From positions 4,065 through 68,064 of the forward strand of contig NZ_VEED01000024.1 of the NCBI RefSeq assembly GCF_007678255.1: DNA of 64,000 nucleotides. Reading direction: 5' to 3'. The stretch is from Bacillus sp. X1(2014) (GTDB lineage Bacteria > Bacillota > Bacilli > Bacillales_B > DSM-18226). This document shows positions 54,814 through 64,000 of the stretch, in pieces. How positions within the stretch are numbered: the stretch's first letter is position 1; each line of letters opens with the position of its first letter. Position numbers and translations under genes: made by a program. The notes under the pieces are model-generated. The model saw only the letters and a list, made by a program, of their open reading frames with translations. It was not told the origin of the DNA and ran no database searches.

Positions 54814-55902
54814 TCATAGTGCTTTTTCTAATAATTTTGGTTTGGCAAATATCATTCTTCCTGCCGATGTTTGGAGAACACTTGTAACGAGAACCTCAAT
54901 TCGTTTCCCGATATATTCTCGTCCTTCCTCGACAACGATCATAGTTCCGTCATCTAAGTAAGCAACGCCCTGATGATATTCCTTACCATCCTTAATCACC
55001 TGAACTGTTAATTCTTCACCTGGAAGAACAACAGGTTTGACAGCATTCGCTAAGTCATTGATGTTTAACACCGAAACATTCTGCAATTCGCAGACTTTAT
55101 TCAGATTAAAATCATTTGTGACTAAGATTCCATTTGTGATTTTTGCCAGTTTAACAAGTTTTGAATCCACTTCACTAATTTCCTCAAAATCACCTTCATA
55201 GATTTCGACTTTAATGGCAAGTTCCTTTTGAATTCGATTTAAGATATCCAAGCCTCTACGGCCGCGATTTCGTTTTAAGACATCGGATGAATCAGCAATA
55301 TGCTGTAATTCCTCGAGGACAAACTGTGGAATGACAATCGTACCTTCCAAAAATCCCGTCTGACAAATATCAGCAATACGTCCATCAATGATCACACTTG
55401 TATCTAGTATTTTTAAAGATTGATTCGCTTCCTTTTCACTCTCATCATCACTGGATTTTTTCTTATTACTGCGGTTTCCAAAGAGACCAAGCAGCTCGTC
55501 CCTTTTCTTAAAACCTACCTGAAAGCCAAGGTAGCCAAATAAAATGGTCAGCAAGATTGGTACAACAGCATTTAAAATCGGCACTTGAACCGCATTCAGG
55601 GCAAAGCCGATTAAAAAAGCCACCAACAACCCGAATATTAAACCAACACTACCAAAAAGGACGTCGGTTACAGGGATTTTCACTAAAGAATCTTCAGCCC
55701 ATTTAATAAAATTAAAGACATAATCTACTGCCCAAAAGGTAATAAGATAAAAAATAATAGCACCTAAAACAGCAGTGATATACGAGTTGTTAATTAAGGG
55801 AATGTCATTGATATGAAGTAAATTGAACAATTCCGGTAATAACAAAATACCAAGCGTACCACCCATAATGAGGAAGCAAGCCTGCACAATACGTTTTAAC
55901 AT
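54814..55902 (-). CDS. yacL: Membrane-anchored PIN-TRAM domain protein YacL
   Basis: The 362-residue protein has four N-terminal membrane segments (about residues 1-125), a PIN domain ([42 protein letters not shown]) with nuclease-type acidic residues, and a C-terminal TRAM RNA-binding domain. It probably acts on RNA at the membrane. The ATG at 55902 follows GAGGAGGTG; an earlier open frame lacks family similarity. Confidence 0.93.
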   Translation of the reverse strand: MLKRIVQACFLIMGGTLGILLLPELFNLLHINDIPLINNSYITAVLGAIIFYLITFWAVDYVFNFIKWAEDSLVKIPVTDVLFGSVGLIFGLLVAFLIGFALNAVQVPILNAVVPILLTILFGYLGFQVGFKKRDELLGLFGNRSNKKKSSDDESEKEANQSLKILDTSVIIDGRIADICQTGFLEGTIVIPQFVLEELQHIADSSDVLKRNRGRRGLDILNRIQKELAIKVEIYEGDFEEISEVDSKLVKLAKITNGILVTNDFNLNKVCELQNVSVLNINDLANAVKPVVLPGEELTVQVIKDGKEYHQGVAYLDDGTMIVVEEGREYIGKRIEVLVTSVLQTSAGRMIFAKPKLLEKAL

Positions 55903-56096
55903 TCCTTCACCTCCTCTACTCATTATAAACATATTCATAAAAATGAAACCTTAATTTACTGATTATTTTTCACTTAAAGATTCTTGTTAAAAGAGTAGTT
56001 CCCGTGAATTATTTATAGATGATTTCTCCATAGGGTAGCATTGGAAAATTTTCATGTCAAACAATTGGATTTTTTTTACTATTATTTCATTATTTT

Positions 56097-57170
56097 TTAA
56101 AGGTGTCGATCAGTGTATAACCGTTCTTTAATTAATTTGAAACCTTCCTTAATCTTTTTAGCACGAACTTCCCCAATCCCTTCAACCTCGTCGAGTTCCT
56201 CTACAGATGCTGAGATGATTTTGGCAAGCTCCCCAAATCTGCTAATTAGATTTTCAATAATGATCGAAGGAAGTCTTGGAATTTTATTAAGAATCCTGTA
56301 TCCGCGTGGACTTTTATTTTCTTCAAGATGGACATAGCCCAGATATCCCATTAGTTTTAATAACACCATATCCTCTATCGTTCCATTTGAAGTCATTGAC
56401 TGCATTCGGCCTAAAACATCTCTGGCTTTAATGTCTCTGTCAAAGGCATAATCTTTGATAATGAGCATCGTTTCCTCTTCCAAGTCAGTTAAGATTTCAT
56501 TCAGTTGTAAACGAATGAGACGCCCTTCAGTCCCTAATTCATGTAAATAGGTTAGCAGCTCGTTTTTAATCTTTAAGACCATTTCAAACCGGTGGAGAAC
56601 CAGTAAAAAGTCGTTATACGTGACAGACTCTTCAAACTCGAGAATACTCAAATTCGTAATACTTTGTTCCAGGACTGTCTTATACTTTTCAAGCGTCTGA
56701 ATGGCTTGATTTGCCTTTGTTAAAATAACCGCAATATCTTTTAATGCATAGCGGAAGTTCCCTTGATATAAAGTAATTACATTTCTCCTTTGGGAGATGG
56801 CAATAACTAAGGCTTTTGTTTGCTTCGCTGTTCTTTCAGCTGTGCGGTGCCGCATTCCTGTTTCTGTAGAGGGGATATCGGAGTCAGGGGCGAGCTGGGC
56901 ATTAGCAAACAGAATTTTATTTCCTAATTCATTAAGGATAATTGCCCCGTCCATTTTGGCCAATTCATATAAAAAGCTTGGTGAAAAAGGACAATTAATT
57001 TCAAAGCCGCCATCAACGATACTTTTTACTTTTTCATTAAAACCAATGACAATGAGACCTCCTGTATTGGCACGAAGGACATTGTCAATCCCCTCGCGAA
57101 TGGGAGTACCAGGAGCAAGGAATTGTAATATCTCACTTACGGTATGTTCACCTAGCTTTTTATTTTCCAT
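56097..57170 (-). CDS. disA: DNA integrity scanning diadenylate cyclase DisA
   Basis: DisA makes c-di-AMP and reports on DNA damage before sporulation. The 357-residue protein has the DAC domain with DGAIILNE and the RHR motif ([14 protein letters not shown]), a linker helix domain and C-terminal helix-hairpin-helix DNA-binding repeats ([15 protein letters not shown]). It starts three bases after radA ends; RadA is a known regulator of DisA. Confidence 0.98.
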   Translation of the reverse strand: MENKKLGEHTVSEILQFLAPGTPIREGIDNVLRANTGGLIVIGFNEKVKSIVDGGFEINCPFSPSFLYELAKMDGAIILNELGNKILFANAQLAPDSDIPSTETGMRHRTAERTAKQTKALVIAISQRRNVITLYQGNFRYALKDIAVILTKANQAIQTLEKYKTVLEQSITNLSILEFEESVTYNDFLLVLHRFEMVLKIKNELLTYLHELGTEGRLIRLQLNEILTDLEEETMLIIKDYAFDRDIKARDVLGRMQSMTSNGTIEDMVLLKLMGYLGYVHLEENKSPRGYRILNKIPRLPSIIIENLISRFGELAKIISASVEELDEVEGIGEVRAKKIKEGFKLIKERLYTDRHL

Positions 57171-57173
57171 CTG

Positions 57174-58556
57174 CTACCCTCCCAACGCTGCTTTCAATGC
57201 TTCACTTACATTCGATACCCCAATGAGTTCGACTCCCTTTGGTCCCTTCCAGCCGCCAAGATTATTAGCGGGCAGAATAACTCGCTCAAAACCAAGCTTG
57301 GCCGCTTCTTGGACGCGCTGCTCAATTCTTGATACCCTTCTTACTTCCCCTGTTAAACCGACTTCACCAATAATGCAGTCCGTCGGCCTTGTTGGTTTAT
57401 CTCTAAAGCTCGAGGCAATACTGACAGCTACAGCTAGATCAATGGCTGGTTCATCCAATTTTACCCCGCCAGCGACTTTTAAATAGGCATCTTGGTTCTG
57501 GAGAAGCATCCCAACTCGCTTTTCTAAAACCGCCATCAGAAGCGGCACACGGTTGTGGTCAATTCCAGTGGCCATTCTTCTTGGATTCCCAAAACTAGTA
57601 GGGGAAATTAACGCTTGAATTTCGACAAGGACTGGTCTTGTCCCTTCCATCGATGCAACCACCGTAGAGCCAGCTGCACCCCTTGAACGCTCTTCTAGAA
57701 AGATTTCAGAGGGATTGGCTACTTCTTCTAGGCCCAATTCCTTCATCTCAAAAATACCCATTTCATTGGTTGAACCAAAACGGTTTTTGACTGCACGCAG
57801 AATCCGATAGGTATGGTGTCTTTCTCCTTCAAAATAGAGAACAGTATCCACCATATGCTCTAACAGCCTTGGACCAGCAATTGACCCTTCTTTTGTTACG
57901 TGTCCAACAATAAAGATCGCAATCCCCTTCGTTTTCCCAATTCTCATTAATTCCGAGGTACACTCACGAACCTGTGAGACACTTCCCGGTGCGCTTGTTA
58001 CATCTGGGTGAAAGACCGTCTGGATTGAATCAATAATGACAAAGCTTGGATTGGTACTATCAATGGTACGGTTAATCTCTTCAAGATTCGTTTCAGAATA
58101 AACGAGGAGATTTTCAGAAGATACACCTAATCGCTCCGCACGAAGTTTGGTTTGCCGTAACGATTCCTCGCCAGATATGTATAAAACTTGATTTCCTTTA
58201 TTTGCAAGTTGGGAGGATACCTGCAAAAGAAGCGTTGACTTCCCAATTCCAGGGTCTCCGCCAATTAGGACTAAAGAACCCTTTACCACACCGCCGCCAA
58301 GGACACGGTTTAATTCGTTTAAATCGGTTAGAATCCGCGGTTCATTTTCCATTTCAATTGAATTGATCGGCATGGGTTTGGATAACAGTCCTGCTCCGCC
58401 TTGAGAATGGGCAAATGCACCTCTCCTCGCGGTACCAGTCACTTCCACTTCCTCCACCATCTTATTCCATTCACCACAGCCAGGACATTTACCCATCCAC
58501 TTGGGCGATTCATATCCGCAAGCCTGACACATAAACTTCGTCTTTCGTTTTGCCAT
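57174..58556 (-). CDS. radA: DNA repair protein RadA
   Basis: RadA (Sms) is a helicase that extends branch migration in recombination. The 460-residue protein has an N-terminal zinc finger ([19 protein letters not shown]), Walker [15 protein letters not shown], the [11 protein letters not shown] motif and a Lon-like C-terminal domain. The ATG at 58556 is the family start; the open frame continues into a dispersed repeat. Confidence 0.98.
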   Translation of the reverse strand: MAKRKTKFMCQACGYESPKWMGKCPGCGEWNKMVEEVEVTGTARRGAFAHSQGGAGLLSKPMPINSIEMENEPRILTDLNELNRVLGGGVVKGSLVLIGGDPGIGKSTLLLQVSSQLANKGNQVLYISGEESLRQTKLRAERLGVSSENLLVYSETNLEEINRTIDSTNPSFVIIDSIQTVFHPDVTSAPGSVSQVRECTSELMRIGKTKGIAIFIVGHVTKEGSIAGPRLLEHMVDTVLYFEGERHHTYRILRAVKNRFGSTNEMGIFEMKELGLEEVANPSEIFLEERSRGAAGSTVVASMEGTRPVLVEIQALISPTSFGNPRRMATGIDHNRVPLLMAVLEKRVGMLLQNQDAYLKVAGGVKLDEPAIDLAVAVSIASSFRDKPTRPTDCIIGEVGLTGEVRRVSRIEQRVQEAAKLGFERVILPANNLGGWKGPKGVELIGVSNVSEALKAALGG

Positions 58557-58576
58557 TATCCTTCTACCCTCTCTAA

Positions 58577-58720
58577 AAGGCGCAAGCGCCCGTTTAGCGG
58601 CGTATGGACTGGAGCCCTTAGACTGAGATAAAGGAAACACGGAGAGCGTAAGCGATTCGATGTTGACTTATCGTAGGGAAAAGGGCGAAGTACACTAGCC
58701 GCTGGGTGCTGGAGCCAGAC
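58577..58720. repeat. Dispersed palindromic repeat (bcr-like) upstream of radA
   Basis: An element of about 145 bp from AAGGCGCAAGCGCCCG to GCTGGGTGCTGGAGCC. Its pattern (GGAGCC blocks, GATTCGATGTTGACTTATCG) resembles a dispersed family I recall from the Bacillus cereus/megaterium group. It sits between the clpC terminator and radA. No coding capacity. Confidence 0.75.
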
Positions 58721-58762
58721 AGTTATCTAGTTCAAAAAGTCATACTCATTTAACTTTGAAAA

Positions 58763-58808
58763 AAGGCGCACGCACCAAGTAGCGAAATACACTGAGTGCA
58801 GGAGCCAA
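58763..58808. repeat. Internally deleted copy of the upstream radA repeat
   Basis: AAGGCGCACGCACC...TAGCGAAATACACTGAGTGCAGGAGCC retains both ends of the 58577-58720 element but lacks its middle. It looks like a deletion derivative. Confidence 0.65.
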
Positions 58809-58869
58809 ATTTTGCTAACTATATAAAGGTTACCACACCTTTTTTATTTTTTCATTTGAAAAAGTCGAT

Positions 58870-58914
58870 AGAAAAAGAGGTACACGATTTAACTTTATTT
58901 ACGTGTACCTCTTT
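58870..58914 (-). terminator. Terminator of the ctsR operon, after clpC
   Basis: A 13-bp perfect stem (AAAGAGGTACACG and its complement, 15-base loop) followed by a T-run on the minus strand. Confidence 0.93.
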
Positions 58915-58934
58915 ATAGATATTACGACTTAGTC

Positions 58935-61376
58935 CTATTTTACTAAACTAGTGTTCTCAGCCATTCGAACAATAAATTCTCCATTATCAACATCAATAAT
59001 CGCAAGCTGTCCGGTTAATAATGTTCCCTTTAATAGTTCTTCCGAAAGTCTGTCTTCAATATGCTTTTGAATCGCACGGCGCAATGGTCGTGCTCCATAT
59101 TCAGGATCATAGCCTTCCTGAGAAATCTTCTCCTTTGCCGCAGCTGTTAATTCTAAAGAAATATGTTGCTCTTTTAAGCGTTTAATTAATTGCTCTGATA
59201 ATAAAGTTACAATTTCTTCAAGATGCTTCCGCTCTAAAGCATGGAAAACAATAATCTCATCGATACGGTTTAGGAATTCAGGACGGAAAGCTTTCTTTAA
59301 TTCTCCCATCACTTTCCCTTTCATATCTTTATAGTCTTGATCTCCATCTTGAATATTAAAGCCGACATACTTGTTTCGTTTTAGTGCTTCAGCACCAACA
59401 TTGGATGTCATAATGAGGACAGTATTACGGAAGTCAACCGTTCTGCCTTTAGAATCAGTTAATCGACCGTCCTCAAGGACTTGCAGCAGGATATTAAATA
59501 CATCTGGATGAGCCTTTTCAATTTCATCTAATAACACCACAGAATATGGCTTTCTGCGAACCTTTTCTGTTAATTGGCCGCCTTCCTCATAACCGACATA
59601 TCCTGGCGGCGAACCAACTAGACGAGAGGTCGAGTGCTTCTCCATATACTCGGACATATCAATCCGAATCATCGCATCCTCGTCACCAAACATCGCTTCA
59701 GCAAGCGCCCGGGCCAATTCGGTTTTCCCAACACCTGTTGGTCCAAGGAAAACGAAGGAACCGATTGGTCGTTTAGGATCTTTTAATCCTGCACGAGCAC
59801 GACGTACAGCCTTCGATACGGCTTTTACTGCTTCTTCCTGGCCAATAACACGAGAATGAAGAAGTTCTTCTAAATTTAGCAACTTCGCCATTTCTGTTTC
59901 CGCCAGCTTGGAAACAGGAACCCCGGTCCAGCTGGAAACAACGCTTGCGATATCTTCGACGGTTACTTCATTGTTTTCTTTTCCTTGTTTTTCCTTCCAA
60001 TTCTTCTTTGTCTCTTCCAGTTGTTCACGTAAACGCTGTTCTGTATCTCTCAAGGAAGCAGCCTTTTCAAACTCTTGACTCTGAACAGCAGAATCCTTTT
60101 CCTTGCGAACTTCTTCCAATTTCACTTCTAATTCTTTTAAATTTGGAGGAGTGGTAAAGGAACGAAGTCGTACCTTAGAACCTGCTTCATCAATTAAATC
60201 AATCGCTTTATCCGGCAGGAAGCGGTCAGAGATATAGCGGTCTGAAAGTTTTACTGCCGCTTGAATCGCTTCATCTGTAATCGATACACGGTGATGTGCC
60301 TCGTAACGGTCGCGAAGCCCCTCTAAGATCTGAATTGATTCTTCAAGTGTCGGCTCATCCACACGAATTGGCTGGAAGCGTCGTTCTAATGCAGCATCCT
60401 TTTCGATATATTTACGATATTCATCAAGGGTTGTTGCACCAATACATTGCAGTTCACCACGCGCAAGAGATGGCTTTAAGATATTAGAAGCATCTATTGC
60501 TCCTTCCGCACCACCAGCACCAATTAAGGTATGCAGCTCATCAATGAAAAGGATAATATTCCCTGCTTGGCGTATTTCATCCATGACCTTTTTCAAACGA
60601 TCTTCAAATTCACCCCGATATTTCGTACCAGCTACCACTGTCCCCATATCAAGAGTCATCACTCGTTTATCCCGAAGAATTTCAGGCACTTCGTTATTAA
60701 CAATTTGCTGGGCAAGACCTTCTGCAATCGCTGTTTTACCGACACCCGGCTCCCCAATTAATACAGGGTTATTTTTTGTCCGACGACTTAAAACTTCAAT
60801 AACACGTTGAATTTCTTTTCCGCGGCCAATTACCGGGTCAAGACTTCCTTCACGGGCGATCGAGGTTAGATCGCGTGCAAGACTGTCAAGTGTTGGTGTG
60901 TTCGCACTGGCAGATGCACCGCCTTGATGCCCGCCTGATTCATTGCTTCCTAATAGTTGAAGTACTTGCTGTCTTGCCTTATTTAGACTTACACCAAGAT
61001 TATTAAGGACTCGAGCGGCTACCCCTTCCCCTTCACGGATTAAGCCAAGGAGAATATGCTCCGTGCCTACATAGGAATGTCCTAATTTGCGTGCCTCATC
61101 CATCGATAATTCGATGACCTTTTTAGCCCTTGGAGTATAGTGAATCGTTTGAGAAGCTTCTTGTCCTTTGCCAATTAAGTTTTCTACTTCTTTTTGGATT
61201 TTTTCAGAACCTAGGCCAAGCCCATAAAGAGCTTTTGCTGCAATCCCTTCACCTTCACGAGTTAATCCTAATAAAATGTGCTCTGTTCCAATATTGTTAT
61301 GTCCAAGACGAATCGCTTCCTCTTGTGCTAATGCTAGAACTTTCTGCGCTCTTTCAGTAAAACGGCCGAACATCAT
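58935..61376 (-). CDS. clpC: ATP-dependent Clp protease ATP-binding subunit ClpC
   Basis: ClpC unfolds proteins for ClpP and depends on adaptors such as MecA and McsB. The 813-residue protein has two N-terminal repeats ([39 protein letters not shown]), AAA+ modules with [13 protein letters not shown] and [13 protein letters not shown], and a central UVR-like M domain ([16 protein letters not shown]). It ends the CtsR-controlled operon. Confidence 0.99.
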   Translation of the reverse strand: MMFGRFTERAQKVLALAQEEAIRLGHNNIGTEHILLGLTREGEGIAAKALYGLGLGSEKIQKEVENLIGKGQEASQTIHYTPRAKKVIELSMDEARKLGHSYVGTEHILLGLIREGEGVAARVLNNLGVSLNKARQQVLQLLGSNESGGHQGGASASANTPTLDSLARDLTSIAREGSLDPVIGRGKEIQRVIEVLSRRTKNNPVLIGEPGVGKTAIAEGLAQQIVNNEVPEILRDKRVMTLDMGTVVAGTKYRGEFEDRLKKVMDEIRQAGNIILFIDELHTLIGAGGAEGAIDASNILKPSLARGELQCIGATTLDEYRKYIEKDAALERRFQPIRVDEPTLEESIQILEGLRDRYEAHHRVSITDEAIQAAVKLSDRYISDRFLPDKAIDLIDEAGSKVRLRSFTTPPNLKELEVKLEEVRKEKDSAVQSQEFEKAASLRDTEQRLREQLEETKKNWKEKQGKENNEVTVEDIASVVSSWTGVPVSKLAETEMAKLLNLEELLHSRVIGQEEAVKAVSKAVRRARAGLKDPKRPIGSFVFLGPTGVGKTELARALAEAMFGDEDAMIRIDMSEYMEKHSTSRLVGSPPGYVGYEEGGQLTEKVRRKPYSVVLLDEIEKAHPDVFNILLQVLEDGRLTDSKGRTVDFRNTVLIMTSNVGAEALKRNKYVGFNIQDGDQDYKDMKGKVMGELKKAFRPEFLNRIDEIIVFHALERKHLEEIVTLLSEQLIKRLKEQHISLELTAAAKEKISQEGYDPEYGARPLRRAIQKHIEDRLSEELLKGTLLTGQLAIIDVDNGEFIVRMAENTSLVK

Positions 61377-61393
61377 ATTCTCTTCCTCCTCAC

Positions 61394-62464
61394 CTATTTT
61401 TCTTGCTCCATTTTTATTCGTTCCCTAATTAATGCTGCCCTTCTGATATCTCTTTCATGTGGTCTTAATGAACCGCCAGCATATTGCTGCAGGAAACCTG
61501 GCTGGGTCAGTATCATTAATTCATTTAATATCGTCTTAGGCATATTTTCAATATAACCCATATCTATTCCAAGCCGAACATCGGATAAACATCTTGCTGC
61601 TTCTTTTGATTCGATAATTCGGCTATTAGATAACACACCCAGTGAACGGAACACCCTGTCTTCTAATTGTATGTTTGAAGTTTTCCGTAATGCTTCACGT
61701 GCTGACCTTTCTTGTGAAATTAACTGGCTAACAACTCCCTTGAGATCCCGGCAAATGTCCTCTTCCGATTTTCCAAGGGTAATTTGATTAGAAATTTGAA
61801 ATATATTACCTAATGCTTCGCTACCTTCACCGTAAATTCCTCTAACAACTAGACCTAATTGATTGATTGCCGGAATAATTCGATTAATTTGCTGTGTTAA
61901 AATAAGTCCTGGTAAGTGCATCATCACAGAAGCACGAAGACCGGTTCCCACATTTGTAGGACAACTGGTTAAATAACCATGCTTCTCATCAAATGCATAT
62001 TGAATATTACTTTCAAGCCAATCATCAATTTCATTAGCAGCATCTAAAGCTTCAGATAATTGCAAGCCAGGAAACAAACATTGAATACGAATATGATCCT
62101 CTTCATTAATCATAATACTAACTTCTTCATTTTCGGTTAATAAAACAGCACCATGTGGTGAATCCTCTGCTAGATTTGGACTAATTAAATGTTTTTCCAC
62201 CAACACCCTTTTTTGCAGAGGCTGAAGTTCATTAATTTTCAACAATTCCATTTGGCCAAACCTTTGAAGGTCTGACTGATTTAATATTTCCTCCATTTTT
62301 TCAATAATGATCTTTGCTTCTTCGTGTGTAAAAAGTGTTGGAAATTTATATGCATCAAAGTTACGAGCCAAACGAATGCGGGAACTGAGGACAATATCTG
62401 AATCAGGTCCTTCCTCACTCATCCAGGAGCTGACAGCTTGATTTAAAAATCGTTCAAGCGACAT
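61394..62464 (-). CDS. mcsB: Protein-arginine kinase McsB
   Basis: McsB phosphorylates arginines on proteins and so marks them for ClpCP. The 356-residue protein has guanidino-kinase motifs [10 protein letters not shown] and [13 protein letters not shown] (catalytic cysteine), and the C-terminal RDxxRA-type pArg-binding site (RDIRRAALI). It starts one base after the mcsA stop, so the pair is translated together. Confidence 0.98.
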   Translation of the reverse strand: MSLERFLNQAVSSWMSEEGPDSDIVLSSRIRLARNFDAYKFPTLFTHEEAKIIIEKMEEILNQSDLQRFGQMELLKINELQPLQKRVLVEKHLISPNLAEDSPHGAVLLTENEEVSIMINEEDHIRIQCLFPGLQLSEALDAANEIDDWLESNIQYAFDEKHGYLTSCPTNVGTGLRASVMMHLPGLILTQQINRIIPAINQLGLVVRGIYGEGSEALGNIFQISNQITLGKSEEDICRDLKGVVSQLISQERSAREALRKTSNIQLEDRVFRSLGVLSNSRIIESKEAARCLSDVRLGIDMGYIENMPKTILNELMILTQPGFLQQYAGGSLRPHERDIRRAALIRERIKMEQEK

Positions 62465-62465
62465 G

Positions 62466-63014
62466 TTATTCCCCTCCCTCTTGGCTGGCTGCTAGTTTTC
62501 TCTCTAACTGACGTATTTCATCGCGAATCTCAGCAGCCTTTTCAAATTCTTCATTGGCAATTGATTCTTTTAAGTTACTTTTTAATTCATCAATCTGTTT
62601 TCGCAAGTGGATTCCTCCACCAATTCTCTTTGGTATTTTTCCATTATGTGTCCAGTTTCCACTATGAAGTCGCCGTAATACAGGCTTCAATTGTTCTTTA
62701 AATACTTCATAACAATGTGAACATCCAAAGCGGCCCACTTTTAAAAACTGCGGAAATGTCATCGAACAAGAATCACATTGAAGAATTTCCTCCTGATGAA
62801 ATGGACTTTGACTAGGTTTTTGAAAAGTAGGGTCTATATTTAATAATCCTGCTAACAAATTATTAAAAGCGAAGCCCGATTCCCCATTAAAAATAAACAT
62901 TTCTCCCTTTTCCTGCGCACATTTTTCACACAGGTGAACTTCGGTCTTTTCACCATTAATGATTTTCGTAAAGTGAAGGGCTGCAGGTCTTTGGTTGCAT
63001 TCCTGGCAAATCAT
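62466..63014 (-). CDS. mcsA: McsB activator McsA
   Basis: McsA activates McsB and binds zinc. The 182-residue protein has two CxxC zinc modules (CQEC/CEKC and CDSC/CSHC) and a C-terminal UVR domain ([19 protein letters not shown]). The ATG at 63014 lies after GAGAGGTG; a start five codons upstream would include this site. It follows ctsR by 25 bases. Confidence 0.97.
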   Translation of the reverse strand: MICQECNQRPAALHFTKIINGEKTEVHLCEKCAQEKGEMFIFNGESGFAFNNLLAGLLNIDPTFQKPSQSPFHQEEILQCDSCSMTFPQFLKVGRFGCSHCYEVFKEQLKPVLRRLHSGNWTHNGKIPKRIGGGIHLRKQIDELKSNLKESIANEEFEKAAEIRDEIRQLERKLAASQEGGE

Positions 63015-63039
63015 ACTTTCACCTCTCAAGCGAAAAAAT

Positions 63040-63501
63040 TTATTTATATTTTAAAGATGTAAGCATTGCTTTTAGCATTCTCGCTCTTAATTCGTCTCGG
63101 TATGGAAGATCAATATAAAGAACGGATCGGTCAATTACACTGAGCATAATTTTCGCTTCCCGCTGTGAGACAATTTCTTCTTGAACGAGTCTGAATATGA
63201 CATCCTCTGCACTGGTTTGACTAATCCTGCTTTGAATAAGTGCGAGTGATTGTTCTATTAAATGAGCAAGATCATGGGACTGGACCTTCATGATCCGTAT
63301 ATACCCACCGCCGCCCCGTTTACTTTCTACAATATATCCTCTTTCGATCGTAAAACGGGTATTGATTACATAATTGATTTGTGATGGAACGCATTGAAAT
63401 TTGTCTGCGATTTCACTTCGTTTGATTTCAACAAGGTCTCTTTCACTTAATTCCAATACTTGTTTGAGATATTTTTCAATAATATCAGAGATGTTTCTCA
63501 T
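63040..63501 (-). CDS. ctsR: Class III stress-gene repressor CtsR
   Basis: CtsR represses clp genes by binding a heptad direct repeat and lets go on heat. The 153-residue protein has an N-terminal HTH and wing (KRSEIADKFQCVPSQINYVI, then the heat-sensing RGGGGYIRI loop) and a C-terminal dimer domain (VIDRSVLYIDLPYRDELRAR). It starts its own operon and is autoregulated through the operator at 63524-63540. Confidence 0.98.
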   Translation of the reverse strand: MRNISDIIEKYLKQVLELSERDLVEIKRSEIADKFQCVPSQINYVINTRFTIERGYIVESKRGGGGYIRIMKVQSHDLAHLIEQSLALIQSRISQTSAEDVIFRLVQEEIVSQREAKIMLSVIDRSVLYIDLPYRDELRARMLKAMLTSLKYK

Positions 63502-63523
63502 CTTCCCACCCCCATTCTCTGAC

Positions 63524-63571
63524 TTTGACTATATTTGACTAAATTATACTGAATTTTTTATGTAGATGCAA
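63524..63571 (-). promoter_or_regulatory. Sigma-A promoter with CtsR operator for ctsR-mcsA-mcsB-clpC
   Basis: TTGCAT (63571-63566), a 17-base spacer and TATAAT (63548-63543) face ctsR. Directly downstream is the CtsR box AGTCAAA-TAT-AGTCAAA (63540-63524), matching the known RGTCAAANANRGTCAAA consensus. Binding here would block transcription start. Confidence 0.94.
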
Positions 63572-63757
63572 CGATTCACTACTAATGATTTTCTCCAAAT
63601 CTCGTCATTGTGAAACGTAGGTTTCGTTAAAAAGTAATGCTGATTAGAGCGTGATAGTATCGGTCGAAATTGACTTGACTGGTTTTTATATGAAGCCAAT
63701 ACCGCTTAAAATGGATAATTAGACGTATATAGTACCTAATTTTACAAAAAAACGGGC

Positions 63758-63819
63758 AATTAAACTAAAGTTTAATTTAATTTTACAAAACTAAAGAATA
63801 ATTAAACAAAAGTTTAATT
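63758..63819. repeat. Two near-identical AT-rich palindromes upstream of ctsR
   Basis: AATTAAACT-AA-AGTTTAATT (63758-63777) and AATTAAAC-AAAA-GTTTAATT (63800-63819) are 42 bp apart within a partial direct repeat that also includes TAATTTTACAAAA. They lie between the 5S terminator and the ctsR promoter. No gene is seen from 63572 to 63890. Confidence 0.75.
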
Positions 63820-63890
63820 TAGTCAAACAAATTATGTGAAAATATTCCTTATTGCAATCAGACTTTCTCTCTAAACAATTTTTCCAAAAC

Positions 63891-63920
63891 AAAAAAGGAC
63901 AACCTTTTCAGGTTGTCCTT
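63891..63920 (-). terminator. Terminator of the rRNA operon
   Basis: A 10-bp perfect stem (AAGGACAACC/GGTTGTCCTT, six-base loop) with a T-run on the minus strand, directly after the 5S rRNA 3' end. Confidence 0.95.
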
Positions 63921-63924
63921 GATG

Positions 63925-64000
<76 letters not shown>

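Noticed and set aside
63572..63650. Sigma-B promoter upstream of ctsR
   Set aside because: GTTTCA with a 14-base gap to GGAGAA is present, but the -10 is too far from GGGTAT to support a call.

Overview
The window is a chromosomal segment of a low-GC Gram-positive spore former of the family Bacillaceae, probably close to Bacillus or Neobacillus. The evidence is gene order nearly identical to Bacillus subtilis from salA/cwlD through the ribosomal superoperon to ctsR, spore genes (cwlD, sigH, CotH-type kinases), strong GGAGG ribosome binding sites, and typical sigma-A promoters, L10/L13 leaders, a Cys T-box and a CtsR box. No plasmid or phage genes are seen.

Almost all genes are on the minus strand, so transcription runs from the right edge to the left. 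From right to left: the 3' end of a 5S rRNA and its terminator; the CtsR-controlled operon ctsR-mcsA-mcsB-clpC (63.5-58.9 kb); radA, disA, yacL, ispD, ispF and gltX (58.6-52.0 kb); a cysteine T-box with cysE-cysS-mrnC-rlmB-rae1-sigH (51.9-47.2 kb); rpmGB-secE, nusG, rplK-rplA, rplJ-rplL, ybxB, rpoB and rpoC (47.1-34.9 kb); rplGB(ybxF)-rpsL-rpsG-fusA-tufA (34.8-30.0 kb); the S10-spc-alpha cluster from rpsJ to rplQ (29.3-15.1 kb); then ecfA1-ecfA2-ecfT-truA, rplM-rpsI (14.7-10.4 kb); and finally ybaK-cwlD-salA (1.5 kb to the left edge). Together these make ribosomes, RNA polymerase, the Sec channel, elongation factors, protein quality control, c-di-AMP, isoprenoid precursors and the charging of Cys and Glu tRNAs.

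The conserved order is interrupted between ybaK and rpsI by an 8.8-kb accessory block (about 1.57-10.3 kb) coded entirely on the plus strand. It holds a NERD-domain protein, a six-copy 52-53-bp tandem repeat, a four- or five-gene cluster (short-chain dehydrogenase, a divergent QueA-like protein, a VOC-fold protein, and a GAF histidine kinase/response regulator pair with a cysteine-rich sensor), and a sporulation-type cassette. In that cassette two CotH-family kinases flank a small protein whose N-terminus is an alternating Ser-His/Asn/Asp repeat. A copy of the last 18 codons of rpsI plus its terminator lies between the first kinase and the repeat protein, about 2.0 kb from the real rpsI end, and looks like the scar of a duplication or insertion.

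Other departures from the B. subtilis layout: map is missing between adk and infA, with a 33-codon ORF coupled to adk in its place; palindromic dispersed repeats sit between rpoB and rpoC, secE and nusG, ispF and ispD (supplying the IspD C-terminus) and clpC and radA; a degenerate 49-55-bp tandem repeat fills much of the rpsJ-tufA gap; and a branched hairpin ending in an intrinsic terminator precedes ecfA1. All assignments come from reading the sequence and recalled family knowledge; no database search was run.
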